A model generated the notes under the pieces. That model ran no database searches, was not told the DNA's origin, and was given only the letters and a program-made list of their open reading frames with translations. A stretch of 64,000 nucleotides of DNA from Paenibacillus massiliensis 2301065 = DSM 16942 (GTDB lineage: Bacteria; Bacillota; Bacilli; Paenibacillales; Paenibacillaceae), in the NCBI RefSeq assembly GCF_000377505.1, contig NZ_KB898194.1, positions 1 to 64,000 of the forward strand, given 5' to 3'. A program made the position numbers and the translations under genes. Below are positions 8,228-18,058 of the stretch, one piece after another (the first letter of the stretch is position 1; each line of letters starts with the position of its first letter).

Positions 8228-8719
8228 ATGAAGACGTGGTTTTTATACAATTGGCAGGTGCGCAAGGAATGGTATCATTGGTGTGAAGCGTTAGATGAAG
8301 AAGAATTGCTCAGAGCTCGTACAGGCGGAGTGGGAGGGATTCTGAAGACGCTCTTCCACATCGTGGATGTAGAGTGGAGCTGGATCAGAGTCATGGAGGA
8401 CAAGCCTGACACGGAAGAGGACTTTGAGGAGTATAGCACGTTGGCTAAGGTAATGGCGCTTGATGCCAGATACCATCAGGATGTCTCTACGTTCGTGGAA
8501 CACTGGTACGATGGCCTTGAACACAAAATATTTGTTAACCGTCGTCATGATGGTAGTGTAGAGGAGCATATGTGGGGGGAGATTATGCGCCACATTGTTG
8601 CCCACGAGATACACCACATAGGGCAGCTTTCTGTTTGGTCACGGGAGTTAGGCTTGCAGCCGCCTTCGGCTAATCTGATCCGTAGAGGCCTGAGAGATAG
8701 TCTGCCGCCTGTAAATTAA
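8228..8719 (+). CDS. DinB-family protein
   Basis: A 163-residue four-helix-bundle protein of the DinB/YfiT metal-dependent superfamily. The expected histidine triad is visible: one His in helix 2 (TLFHIVDVEW, about residue 45) and two in HIVAHEIHHIGQ near 125-132, a pattern that binds a divalent metal. Members include thiol-dependent transferases and many proteins of unknown function; the substrate here is unknown. ATG 8228 lies ten bases after GGAGG; the GTG four bases upstream is out of frame. It is followed by a terminator (8748-8773), so it forms the end of its transcription unit. Confidence 0.85.
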   Translation: MKTWFLYNWQVRKEWYHWCEALDEEELLRARTGGVGGILKTLFHIVDVEWSWIRVMEDKPDTEEDFEEYSTLAKVMALDARYHQDVSTFVEHWYDGLEHKIFVNRRHDGSVEEHMWGEIMRHIVAHEIHHIGQLSVWSRELGLQPPSANLIRRGLRDSLPPVN

Positions 8720-8747
8720 TGTTTTTCAATTGGTTAAAGCTGGAGAG

Positions 8748-8773
8748 GCTCATGCATGGTTGCATGGGCTTTT
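8748..8773 (+). terminator. Intrinsic terminator after dinB-family gene
   Basis: GCTCATGCA (8748-8756) pairs with TGCATGGGC (8761-8769) with one G-U pair and a TGGT loop, followed by TTTT. Confidence 0.75.
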
Positions 8774-8839
8774 CCGTATTGGCATACAGGCTGGTCACGG
8801 AGCTGTGACAAACGTATGTTCTTTGTTTCGGGCGTATTG

Positions 8840-8848
8840 TGCTATACT
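8840..8848 (+). promoter_or_regulatory. Extended -10 promoter for addB operon
   Basis: TGC-TATACT at 8840-8848 matches an extended -10 element (TGn-TATAAT, one mismatch). No convincing -35 box is present at 16-18 bp (closest is TCTTTG). It lies 85 bp before the addB start and downstream of the dinB terminator, so it is the likely promoter of addBA and perhaps sbcDC. Confidence 0.5.
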
Positions 8849-8932
8849 GTGCACATGATTGATACTTGGATAGGGACGGACAATCCGTCTGAATATAGGA
8901 TCAAGACGTAAATGGCTAGGAGGTACAGGAGC

Positions 8933-11900
8933 ATGATCCGTTTGATGATAGGACGTGCCGGGACCGGAAAGAGTACCCGGATTCACCGCGAAATTGATGC
9001 ACAGCTGCAGGATAGCCCTGTCGGCTCTCCCCTCATTCTGCTGGTGCCGGAGCAGATTACCTTCCATACGGAGTATGAACTGCTGTCCGGTGGTAGCGTA
9101 CAGGGCAGCGTGCGTGCTCAGGTGCTCGGCTTTCGGAGACTTGCTCATCGGGTGCTTCAGGAGACAGGTGGCTCGGCCATTGCTTCGGTAAGCGAAGAGG
9201 GTAAGAAGATGCTTTTATATAAAATATTGCGCAGACACAAGGAAGAGCTGCGTGTCTTCCGTGATTCAGGAGACCAGCTCGGCTTCGTAGATCGACTGAA
9301 CCGTCTCTTCACTGAGCACAAGCAATACAGTGCAGAGGGTGAATCGTTGACAGAGCAATTAGGGCGTGTCGGGGCGATGAAGGATATGCCTATTCTGGGT
9401 GATAAGCTCCAGGACGTCGCCTTGATCTATCGGGAGTTCGAGCAGGAGATGGCCCCGCTATATCTCGACGGTGAGGACACGATGTTACGGCTGGCCGGAC
9501 AGGTCCAGCATTCACAGTGGCTAAAAGGCGCCCGCATCTGGCTGGATGGACACCGTACCTTTACTCCATTGGAGTATCAGGTCATTCGTGAACTGATGAC
9601 TGTAGCAGAGGAATTTACGGTCTCCTTGACTTTAGACCCTACTTATGCGACAGGGCGTTCTCCGCATGAATTGGACATGTTCCACCCTACGGCGATGACG
9701 TACACCAAGTTGAGGGGGATGGCAGAGGAGCTGGGCATTGAACAGCATACAGAAGTGCTGCGTCCTGAGGTTCCGCCCCGCTATCTGCCTGGCTCAGGGC
9801 TGATGCGTCTCGAAGCAGCCTTTGAGCAGCCGAGAGCACGGTCATTTACAGACCCGATAGAGGATATTCGGCTGTATGCTGCCTCAGATCGGCGTGCAGA
9901 GCTGGAGGGTGCGATTCGGGAAATAAGACGTCTGGCTCGTGAGCATGGCGTCAGATATAAGGATATGGCTATCCTTGTGCGGAATCCTGCCGATTATGAG
10001 CATCTGGCACAGCCGCTGTTTGCTAAATATGAGGTTCCGGTGTTCGTCGATGAGAAGAGAGGAATATTGCATCATCCCCTCGTAGAGCTGGTGCGGGCTT
10101 CGCTGGATATCGTGCGGCGAGGCTGGCGCTATGAGGATGTGTTCCGTGCCATCAAGACAGAGCTGCTGCTGCCATCTGATGGCCCGGTGAATCGGGCTCT
10201 AATGGACGAGCTTGAGAATTATGTCCTAGCCTGCGGCATTCACGGTTCACGCTGGACGGACGGCAAGCCGTGGAAATCAGTTCCGAGCCTGTCGCTGGAC
10301 ATGGAGGAGCAGGAGCGAAGCCGTCATAAAGATGAGCTTCTGGAGCGAATGGAACTATGTCGACAGGCCATTGTGACCCCGCTGCATGCGTTTGAACGAC
10401 GGATGAAGCGGGCGAAAAGTGTAATTGCACAATGTGAGGCGCTGTATCTGCTGTTGGAGGAAGCCGAGATGGGGCAGAAGCTGGATCTGCTGATTCAGCA
10501 GGCCGAAGTGGAAGGGGACCCTGAGGCGGCTCGGGAGCACCGTCAGATCTGGGATGCTGTGCTGGAGCTGCTGGATCAGGTAGCCCAGATGATGGGGGAC
10601 GAGCAGTGGGACAAGGAGCTGTTCGCATCCATATTGGAGACGGGATTGGCCGAATACCGATTGGCCTTAATTCCGCCTGCGCTTGATCAGGTCATCTTAG
10701 GAAGTATGGACCGATCCAGAGTGAATCATATTCAGCATGTTTTTCTGCTGGGGATGAACGAAGGGATTATGCCTGCTGTTCCGCAGGAGGATGGAGTACT
10801 GTCTGAGCAGGAAAGGGCACGCCTGTCGCAGCTGGGTCTACAGCTAGCTCCCGAGGTGAATCGGCGCTTGCTGGATGAGAGGTTCCTGGCATACACGGCG
10901 ATGACAGCTGCTGGGAGAGGACTCTGGCTTAGCTACCCTGTAGCTGATGATGAAGGCAAGCCTTTGCTACCCTCTGAATATATCAGGCAGCTGCGGAGCA
11001 TGTTCCGTAGTCTGCGGGAGCAGCCGTTGGCTGCCGGACCGTTGCCTGGCAGCGAATGGGCGTTACAGGCCACATATGCGGCGCATCCGGCGGATGCACT
11101 ACCTCAGCTTGTTATGCAGCTGCGTCAGTGGATGCGGGGAGAATCCATCGCAGATCTATGGTGGTCCGTATACAATTGGTTCGCGTCATCTGCTTCGGAC
11201 GGGCCTTATTATTCACGCCTGCGCCAGCTGCTCACCTCGCTATTCTATGCGAACCACACAATTACGCTGCTTGAGGATACGAGTCGCCAGCTGTATGGAA
11301 ATACGCTACGAACGAGCGTCTCTCGGATGGAACGTTTCGTCGCCTGTCCGTTCTCGCACTTTGCCTCGCACGGACTTAAGCTTAAGGAAAGACAGGTGTA
11401 TCGACTGAAGGCGCCAGATATCGGTCAGCTCTTCCATGCCGCTCTTGGCATGATGGCTACAAGCTTGAAGGAGCGTAACCAGAGCTGGGGAAGCCTGAGT
11501 GCTGAGGAGTGCAGACAAGAGGCGGAGAATACGGTGGAGCAGCTGGCTCCCCGTCTGCAGGGCGAAATTCTGCTCAGCTCCAAGCGGTATGGCTATATTT
11601 TCCGCAAGCTAAAAGACATCGTAAGTCGTGCATCCGTAATTCTGGGGGAGCATGCCCGACAAGGAAGCTTTGAGCCGTTGGGACTAGAACTGGATTTTGG
11701 ACCGGGCAAGGAGATTCCTCCTCTGCGCTTCGAGCTCGACAACGGGGTCGTGATGGAAGTGATTGGGCGTATTGACCGGGTCGATGTGGCTGAAGGAGAA
11801 GAGGGTCTTCTGCTGCGAGTGATTGACTACAAATCAAGTCAAAAAGATCTTCGTCTACATGAAGTGTATTACGGCCTGTCGTTGCAGATGCTGACCTATC

Positions 11901-12439
11901 TCGATGTGCTGCTGACGCACGCCGAGCAGTGGCTCGGAGAGCCTGCTTATCCTGCGGGCACATTATACTTCCATGTGCACAATCCGCTCTTGCAGGCAGC
12001 GAATGGGCTGCGTGAGGATCAGGCACAGCAGGAGATGCTGAAGAAATTCAAAATGAAAGGCCTGCTGATGGCTGATCCGGGCGTTATTCGCAAAATGGAT
12101 ATGCTACTCGACAAAGGTTATTCCTCCATTCTACCTGTAGCAATCAAAGCGGACGGAACCTTTTACAGCAGCTCCTCTGTAGCTGGTCCTGGACAATGGG
12201 ATCGTCTGCTCTCCGCTGTGCGGCATAATATTCGCGATATCGGGAGCAGGATGACCAATGGGGAGACACGTATTGAGCCCTATCGGATTCAACAAGAGAC
12301 CGCCTGCGATTTCTGCTCTTTCAAGCCTGTATGTCAATTCGATGATACGCTGGAGAGCAACGGCTACAAATGGCTGGGCAGACCGGGTAAGGAGCAGGCA
12401 TGGAGCATGATCGAGCAGAAAGGAGGCGGGGACAAATGA
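8933..12439 (+). CDS. addB: ATP-dependent helicase/deoxyribonuclease subunit B (AddB)
   Basis: AddB is the second nuclease subunit of the AddAB complex, which resects double-strand DNA ends and responds to Chi to start RecA-dependent repair. The 1168-residue protein has a Walker A GRAGTGKST at residues 7-15, a helicase-like body, the C-terminal nuclease core with GRIDRVD and VIDYKSS, and the four-cysteine 4Fe-4S cluster: Cys805 (ACPFSHFA) with Cys1125, 1128 and 1134 (CDFCSFKPVC). ATG 8933 is chosen over the in-frame ATG 8912 because AGGAGG lies between them and the alignment begins MIRLMIGRAG. The stop overlaps the addA start (ATGA), indicating translational coupling. Confidence 0.96.
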   Translation: MIRLMIGRAGTGKSTRIHREIDAQLQDSPVGSPLILLVPEQITFHTEYELLSGGSVQGSVRAQVLGFRRLAHRVLQETGGSAIASVSEEGKKMLLYKILRRHKEELRVFRDSGDQLGFVDRLNRLFTEHKQYSAEGESLTEQLGRVGAMKDMPILGDKLQDVALIYREFEQEMAPLYLDGEDTMLRLAGQVQHSQWLKGARIWLDGHRTFTPLEYQVIRELMTVAEEFTVSLTLDPTYATGRSPHELDMFHPTAMTYTKLRGMAEELGIEQHTEVLRPEVPPRYLPGSGLMRLEAAFEQPRARSFTDPIEDIRLYAASDRRAELEGAIREIRRLAREHGVRYKDMAILVRNPADYEHLAQPLFAKYEVPVFVDEKRGILHHPLVELVRASLDIVRRGWRYEDVFRAIKTELLLPSDGPVNRALMDELENYVLACGIHGSRWTDGKPWKSVPSLSLDMEEQERSRHKDELLERMELCRQAIVTPLHAFERRMKRAKSVIAQCEALYLLLEEAEMGQKLDLLIQQAEVEGDPEAAREHRQIWDAVLELLDQVAQMMGDEQWDKELFASILETGLAEYRLALIPPALDQVILGSMDRSRVNHIQHVFLLGMNEGIMPAVPQEDGVLSEQERARLSQLGLQLAPEVNRRLLDERFLAYTAMTAAGRGLWLSYPVADDEGKPLLPSEYIRQLRSMFRSLREQPLAAGPLPGSEWALQATYAAHPADALPQLVMQLRQWMRGESIADLWWSVYNWFASSASDGPYYSRLRQLLTSLFYANHTITLLEDTSRQLYGNTLRTSVSRMERFVACPFSHFASHGLKLKERQVYRLKAPDIGQLFHAALGMMATSLKERNQSWGSLSAEECRQEAENTVEQLAPRLQGEILLSSKRYGYIFRKLKDIVSRASVILGEHARQGSFEPLGLELDFGPGKEIPPLRFELDNGVVMEVIGRIDRVDVAEGEEGLLLRVIDYKSSQKDLRLHEVYYGLSLQMLTYLDVLLTHAEQWLGEPAYPAGTLYFHVHNPLLQAANGLREDQAQQEMLKKFKMKGLLMADPGVIRKMDMLLDKGYSSILPVAIKADGTFYSSSSVAGPGQWDRLLSAVRHNIRDIGSRMTNGETRIEPYRIQQETACDFCSFKPVCQFDDTLESNGYKWLGRPGKEQAWSMIEQKGGGDK

Positions 12440-15400
12440 CGAAGCAATCTATACCTAAGCCGGAAGGCAGCATATGGAGTGATGATCAGTGGGAGGCCAT
12501 CTCCCGTTCAGGGCAGGACATGCTGGTGGCGGCCGCTGCAGGCTCGGGCAAGACGGCAGTACTGGTGGAGCGGATTATTCGCAAAATAGCCGATCCAGAA
12601 TCGGGCTATAGTGTAGATCGCCTGCTAGTAGCTACCTTTACGAAGGCCGCTGCAGCCGAGATGCGCCATCGTATTCGTGAAGCGCTGGAGCGATCGCTGG
12701 AAGAGAATTCGAATAGCGAGCATATCCGCCGTCAGCTTGCTTTGCTGGGCAGAGCCTCGATCACTACGCTTCATTCCTTTTGTATGGAAGTGATTCGGCG
12801 TCATTATCAATCCATCCCGCTGGACCCTGGCTTTCGCATCATGAACGAGCATGAGACCGAGATTATGCGTCAGGAGCTACTGGAGGAGATTTTCGAGGAG
12901 CAGTATGGATTACACCCGGAGGGCAGTGCCTTCCGGAGTATGGTCGACTGGTTCAGCGGTGAACGAACCGACGATGCCGTCTATGGCTTGGTGCAACGAT
13001 TGTATGACTTTTCGCGAAGCCACCCATGGCCGGAATATTGGTTAAGGAGTATGGCTGCAGCATTCCGTACCGAAGATCTGGAGCAGCTTGGCAGATCCGC
13101 ATGGGTAAGGAGCATCCAGCAGGATGCCATTCTGTCCTTGCGTGGGGCAGCTAATCTGCTGGAGCAAGCTAGGGAAACGGCGGTACAGCCCGGTGGACCC
13201 GCTCCCTATGCTGTGACAGTTGAGGAAGAGCTGCATATGGTGCGAGATTTGCTGCAGCAGGTAGAGCAGGAGCCTTGGGACTCTCTGTATGATGCGTTTC
13301 AGGAGATTGCTTTTGGCAAACTGAAGCCCGTAAAGAAGGACCAGACGGATCAGATGCTACAGGAGCGTGTAAAGGCTCTGCGCGATAGTGCCAAAAAAAC
13401 AATAACTGAGCTCAAGAGCTCATTGTTCGGTCGCAGACCCGAGCAATTTTTGGCGGAGCTGCACGATGCGGCACCTTTGATGGAGGAGCTAACGAGAGTG
13501 ATTCAGGCGTTCGCTGAGCGCTTCCGTCAGGAGAAGCAGTCCAGAGGACTAGTGGACTTTAATGACCTGGAGCATTATTGTCTGCACATTCTTCGACATC
13601 CCGATTCCACACCGGGACAGCTGCTGCCATCGGATGCGGCACTTGAGTATCGCGCTCTGTTCGATGAAGTCCTGCTGGATGAGTATCAGGATACGAATAC
13701 TGTACAGGAGGATATCGTGCGTCTGCTTGCGCGGGAGCAGCCTGGGAACCGATTCATGGTAGGGGACGTCAAGCAGAGCATCTATCGCTTCCGACTTGCG
13801 GAGCCAGGCTTGTTTCTTGATAAATATCATCGCTTTGGCTTGGAGGAGAATGAGGGTCTGCTGATTGATCTGGCTCGTAATTTCCGCAGTCGCCGTGAGG
13901 TAGTGGATGCAGTCAATTTAATTTTCTCTCAGATTATGAGTGCAGAGGTCGCTGAGATTGTCTACGATGAACGGGCTATGCTGGTCCACGGTGCTTCGTT
14001 TCCCGAGGCTTCAGCTGTAGCTGGTTTAGCCGAAGATATGAGTGGACAAGAAAAGTACGAACAAGCAGAGCATGGTCAGGAAGAGGCAGTCACACAACTG
14101 ATGTCGCTGGAGCAAAAGTATGAGCCAGAGCTGCTGCTGATTGAACGGACGAGTTCACAAGAGAGCTATGGTTCTGGCTCCAGCGGTCTTTCCTCATCTG
14201 GTGAGGAGGACGATGCAGAGACCAGGGACGAGGAGGAACTGGCTGAGCTGGAGACAGCTCGGCTGGAGGCCAGGCTAATTGTGCGGAGAATCAAGGAGCT
14301 GATCGGAGATACAGCTCCTGCTCTTCCGGTGTATGACAAGGCGTTGAAGGCCATGCGTCCTGCACGTTACGGTGACATAGTTATCCTGCTTCGCTCTGCT
14401 GCACTGTGGGCTCCGCTAATCATGGAGGAGCTTCGTCTAGCCAGCATTCCGGCCGCAGGCGAGCAGACGAAGGGGTATTTCAAGGCTACTGAAGTGGAGA
14501 TTATATTGTCCTTGTTGCAGATTATAGATAATCCACGACAGGATATCCCATTGGCTGCTGTACTACGCTCGCCGATTGTGGGCTTATCAGAGGAAGAGCT
14601 GGCGCGCATTCGATTGCAGCAGCCTTCAGGCTCCTTCTACGATGCAGTCCAACTAGCTGTGTCCCCACTTGAGACACAGGGCATTGTGGAGGCTGCTGTT
14701 GGTCTGCAGGCAGATGCGCATAAGCAATCGATAGAGGAGTCCAGGCTTGGACACTTCATGCACCAGCTTGAAGAATGGAGACGAGCCTCAAGACTAGGGC
14801 GTCTCAGTGAGCTGATCTGGCGACTATATCAGGAGACAGGTTATCTGGACTGGGTTGGAGGGCTTCCCGGTGGTATGCAGCGTCAGAGCAATCTTAAGGC
14901 ACTATACGATCGGGCTCGTCTATATGAGCAGTCCACGTCGAATCGAGGGTTGTTCCGGTTCCTCACCTTCCTGAACAGATTGCGTGAGCATGGCGGTGAT
15001 CTGGGTGCGGTCGCTACGGAGACGGATACAGATCAGGCTGTACGCATCATGACGATACACAAAAGTAAGGGGCTAGAGTTCCCGATTGTCTTTGTGGCAG
15101 GAACCGCGAAGATGTTCAATCGGCAGGATCTGAACATGCCATTCCTGATGCATAAAGAGCTGGGGTTTGGTCCGAAATATGTAGCAGAGAAGGTGCGTGT
15201 AAGCTATCCTACACTGGCCCATCTGGCGATTCGGCGCCGCTTGCAGCTTGAACTGCTTGCCGAGGAGATTCGGGTGCTGTATGTAGCCCTGACTCGCCCG
15301 CGCGAGAAGCTGATTATGACAGGAACGGTGCGTGATCTCGCCGCGCGGGTGCTTGCATGGTCTGGTGTAAGCGGCCATGATTCCCCCGTATTACCTGACT

Positions 15401-16761
15401 ATGTGCTCGCTTCTGCTCGCAGCTATCTTGATTGGCTGGGTCCAGCGTTAATTCGTCATCCGTCTGCCGCCGTGCTAAGAGAAGCGGTCGGCTTGGAGCA
15501 TGAGGTACGAGGGGCGTCATCAATTCCATCAGCTCTGCTACAAGGAGATTGGCAGGTTCATGTACATCGTTCTGATGAGCTGCTTATGGATCAGGGTGTT
15601 AGCACAGACGCAGTAGCCGACAAGGTCGTGGATCTAGCGTTTGAGAGCAGAATAAGAGCGTTACGCGCTGGTCAGGTCATTGTAACAGGGAATATGGATA
15701 AACAAGAACATGGTGCTGTAACAGGAGATAAGACAGAAGAGTATCGAACAGTAGAGTACGGGGGAGAAGAGGAGGCTGTGCAAGAAAAGAGCACAGCAGC
15801 GGAAATACTGGAACAAGCCCAGATTGTTGATACGCTAGCAGCGCTAACCTGGACTTATCCGTATGCGCTGGCTGGGCAGATTGCAGCCAGTACCTCAGCT
15901 ACGGAGATGAAGCGAACAGCCGATGTACAGGAGCAGCTATCTGTAACCTGGGAGGAATGGCAAGGTGCTGATCGACCTCAACCTACTGATTCACTAGGCA
16001 GGGTTGACACGCCCGCTGAGGATTCGCCTACAAATAAGCTGGCTCAGGAGAATCTGAGTCAGGGGGGGACGACTGAGGCTGGTAAATCCGTTCGTCAGGC
16101 TACTGTTCCTTTAAGTGCGGGAAAGACCTCATCACTGCAGCTTCGGAGGCCCCGATTTATGGAGAATAAAGCGCTTAGTCCTACGGAACGAGGCACAGTC
16201 TACCATACCATGCTGCTTCATCTTCCCTTGCAAGGGCCTATCACACAAGAAAGCATAGAGGCTACCCGGAGGCATCTTGTGGACGCGGAGATTTTGCTGG
16301 AGCAGCATGCAGCGGTGGTGGATGCTGTGGTGCTCGAACGTATTTTTGCAAGTCCGATTGGACAGCGAATGTTAACGGCGGAGCAGGTCTGGAGAGAACA
16401 ACCGTTCAGCTACGCACTACCAGTAAACGAATATCTACGTATGTCCCGCTTCCGTGGGGATCAGGAGCCCTTATCCTCACGATCAACTGAGATCGCGAAT
16501 GATAAGGTGATGGTAAAAGGGATCGTGGACTGTATGTTTGAGGATTCAGAGGGACTGGTCCTGATTGACTATAAGACCGATCAGATCTCTGAATATCGAA
16601 CGATGGACAGGCTGGTTGAGCAGTATAGCTTTCAGCTAGAGCTGTATGCCAGAGTGATGAAGGGTATCCTGCATAAGCCTGTAGCTGAGTGCTGGCTGTG
16701 CTTCCTGGAGACAGGTGAATTCGTACGTGTAGAAGGCCGTTCAGATGCAAGTCATGAATAA
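12436..16761 (+). CDS. addA: ATP-dependent helicase/nuclease subunit A (AddA), unusually long
   Basis: The motor and nuclease subunit of AddAB. It is an SF1A (UvrD-like) helicase with motif I AAAGSGKTAVL (about 32-42), motif II DEYQDTN (about 415), GDVKQSIYRFR (motif III), MTIHKSKGLEFPIV (V) and VLYVALTRPREKL (VI). The C-terminal RecB-type nuclease has GIVDCMFED and LIDYKTD (about 1377-1382). Its length, 1441 residues, exceeds the roughly 1230 of B. subtilis AddA. Two low-complexity inserts explain the excess: about 531-598 (Ser/Glu/Asp-rich, SGSSGLSSSGEEDD) and about 1080-1235, interrupted by the conserved WTYPYALAG segment. ATG 12436 overlaps the addB stop, with AGGAGG nine bases upstream. 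The catalytic motifs are intact. Confidence 0.96.
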   Translation: MTKQSIPKPEGSIWSDDQWEAISRSGQDMLVAAAAGSGKTAVLVERIIRKIADPESGYSVDRLLVATFTKAAAAEMRHRIREALERSLEENSNSEHIRRQLALLGRASITTLHSFCMEVIRRHYQSIPLDPGFRIMNEHETEIMRQELLEEIFEEQYGLHPEGSAFRSMVDWFSGERTDDAVYGLVQRLYDFSRSHPWPEYWLRSMAAAFRTEDLEQLGRSAWVRSIQQDAILSLRGAANLLEQARETAVQPGGPAPYAVTVEEELHMVRDLLQQVEQEPWDSLYDAFQEIAFGKLKPVKKDQTDQMLQERVKALRDSAKKTITELKSSLFGRRPEQFLAELHDAAPLMEELTRVIQAFAERFRQEKQSRGLVDFNDLEHYCLHILRHPDSTPGQLLPSDAALEYRALFDEVLLDEYQDTNTVQEDIVRLLAREQPGNRFMVGDVKQSIYRFRLAEPGLFLDKYHRFGLEENEGLLIDLARNFRSRREVVDAVNLIFSQIMSAEVAEIVYDERAMLVHGASFPEASAVAGLAEDMSGQEKYEQAEHGQEEAVTQLMSLEQKYEPELLLIERTSSQESYGSGSSGLSSSGEEDDAETRDEEELAELETARLEARLIVRRIKELIGDTAPALPVYDKALKAMRPARYGDIVILLRSAALWAPLIMEELRLASIPAAGEQTKGYFKATEVEIILSLLQIIDNPRQDIPLAAVLRSPIVGLSEEELARIRLQQPSGSFYDAVQLAVSPLETQGIVEAAVGLQADAHKQSIEESRLGHFMHQLEEWRRASRLGRLSELIWRLYQETGYLDWVGGLPGGMQRQSNLKALYDRARLYEQSTSNRGLFRFLTFLNRLREHGGDLGAVATETDTDQAVRIMTIHKSKGLEFPIVFVAGTAKMFNRQDLNMPFLMHKELGFGPKYVAEKVRVSYPTLAHLAIRRRLQLELLAEEIRVLYVALTRPREKLIMTGTVRDLAARVLAWSGVSGHDSPVLPDYVLASARSYLDWLGPALIRHPSAAVLREAVGLEHEVRGASSIPSALLQGDWQVHVHRSDELLMDQGVSTDAVADKVVDLAFESRIRALRAGQVIVTGNMDKQEHGAVTGDKTEEYRTVEYGGEEEAVQEKSTAAEILEQAQIVDTLAALTWTYPYALAGQIAASTSATEMKRTADVQEQLSVTWEEWQGADRPQPTDSLGRVDTPAEDSPTNKLAQENLSQGGTTEAGKSVRQATVPLSAGKTSSLQLRRPRFMENKALSPTERGTVYHTMLLHLPLQGPITQESIEATRRHLVDAEILLEQHAAVVDAVVLERIFASPIGQRMLTAEQVWREQPFSYALPVNEYLRMSRFRGDQEPLSSRSTEIANDKVMVKGIVDCMFEDSEGLVLIDYKTDQISEYRTMDRLVEQYSFQLELYARVMKGILHKPVAECWLCFLETGEFVRVEGRSDASHE

Positions 16762-16764
16762 TAA

Positions 16765-16818
16765 CAGTGAATAAGTACATGAACAAGCACAAGTGAATAA
16801 ATACAGTGAATAAGTACA
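16765..16818 (+). repeat. Short direct repeats between addA and sbcD
   Basis: CAGTGAATAAGTACA occurs exactly at 16765-16779 and 16804-16818, with an imperfect third copy AAGTGAATAAATACA at 16791-16805 that overlaps the last by two bases. The copies fill the 82-bp gap between the addA stop and the sbcD start. They look like local slippage or duplication products; a regulatory role is only a possibility. Confidence 0.7.
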
Positions 16819-16843
16819 AGTGTGTGCGAAAGGAGGAACCCGC

Positions 16844-18058
16844 ATGAGAATATTGCATACCGCAGATTGGCATCTAGGCCGGACACTGGAAGGACGGAGT
16901 CGTGTAAAGGAGCAGGAAGCCTTTCTGGAGGAGCTCGTTCGAATCGTTGATGACCAGCAGGTGGATTTGATTCTGATGGCTGGCGATGTATACGACTCCG
17001 TGAATCCGCCGGCAGTTGCCGAGCAGATGTTCTATGAAGCAGCGGCGCGTTTGACGGATCATGGTCGGCAGCTAGCGGTTATTGCCGGGAATCATGACCA
17101 GCCGGAGCGCGTGGCTTCCGTCAAGCCGCTTGTCCAACGCCGAGGCATTGAGCTAGTAGGTCTGCCTGGCTCGGAGGCCCTTCGAATCCATGTGCCCCGT
17201 ACAGATGAGGTTGCTTGTCTGGCGGCCCTTCCTTACCCGTCAGAGGCTCGATTGAACGAGCTACTGACCGTGGAGGGGGATGAGGGAGTGCTGCGTGAGG
17301 CCTACAGTACACGAGTAGGTAAATTAATGTCTCACATGGCAGCGTCATTCCGACCAGACACCGTGAACTTGGCAATGAGCCATATTTATGTTCTAGGCGG
17401 GCTTGAGACGGATTCGGAAAGACCCATTCAGGTCGGAGGAGCCTATACGGTCGATCCCTCAGCCCTGGCCACTGGTGCCCAGTATACTGCGCTTGGGCAT
17501 CTTCACAGACCCCAGCATGTAAAAGGTGAGGGAGTAATTCGTTATAGCGGATCTCCATTGGCCTACAGCTTCTCGGAGGCGGGGCAGGCGAAATCGGTCA
17601 CGATTATTGATGCTTCTCCTGGAAAGGCTATACAGCTTGAGGAGCTGCATTTGACGAGCGGTCGTCCGCTAGTTCGTTGGCGGGCTAAGGGAGGTCTGGA
17701 GGAGGTATATCGGTGGCTTGATGAAGGGCTGGACAAGACGGCCTACATTGATCTGGAGGTTACCTTGACCGAAGCGATGTCTATGGGGGATATTCAGCGT
17801 CTACGCAAAAGCAGGGACGGCATTATCCATATTCGCCCGATTTATCCCGAGATGGTCACCTCTATGGTAGAGCAGCAGCGCTCCGAGTTACCCTTGCCTG
17901 AGCTGTTTCGCTCCTTTTACCAGCGACAGACTGGGGGGGCTGAAGCGGAAGACGCGCTTGTGAAGCTTTTTCTGGAACTGGTGGACGAGGATGCGGACCG
18001 TGAAGCCGTATTTTCAGAGGATTCAGCTCGTGAGAGCGGTGAGGGGATACCGTCATGA
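16844..18058 (+). CDS. sbcD: Exonuclease SbcCD, nuclease subunit D (Mre11-like)
   Basis: SbcD is the Mn2+-dependent 3'-5' exonuclease/hairpin endonuclease of the Mre11-Rad50-like complex. The 404-residue protein carries the metallophosphoesterase signature in order: HTADWHLGR (residues 5-13), MAGDVYDS, VIAGNHDQPE and TALGHLHRPQ, which together bind two metal ions. The C-terminal part (about 270-400) is the capping/SbcC-binding region. ATG 16844 follows AGGAGG by seven bases; the longer frame from 16820 has no ribosome binding site. Its end overlaps sbcC by four bases (ATGA), so the subunits are translationally coupled, and both follow addBA in the same direction. Confidence 0.96.
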   Translation: MRILHTADWHLGRTLEGRSRVKEQEAFLEELVRIVDDQQVDLILMAGDVYDSVNPPAVAEQMFYEAAARLTDHGRQLAVIAGNHDQPERVASVKPLVQRRGIELVGLPGSEALRIHVPRTDEVACLAALPYPSEARLNELLTVEGDEGVLREAYSTRVGKLMSHMAASFRPDTVNLAMSHIYVLGGLETDSERPIQVGGAYTVDPSALATGAQYTALGHLHRPQHVKGEGVIRYSGSPLAYSFSEAGQAKSVTIIDASPGKAIQLEELHLTSGRPLVRWRAKGGLEEVYRWLDEGLDKTAYIDLEVTLTEAMSMGDIQRLRKSRDGIIHIRPIYPEMVTSMVEQQRSELPLPELFRSFYQRQTGGAEAEDALVKLFLELVDEDADREAVFSEDSARESGEGIPS

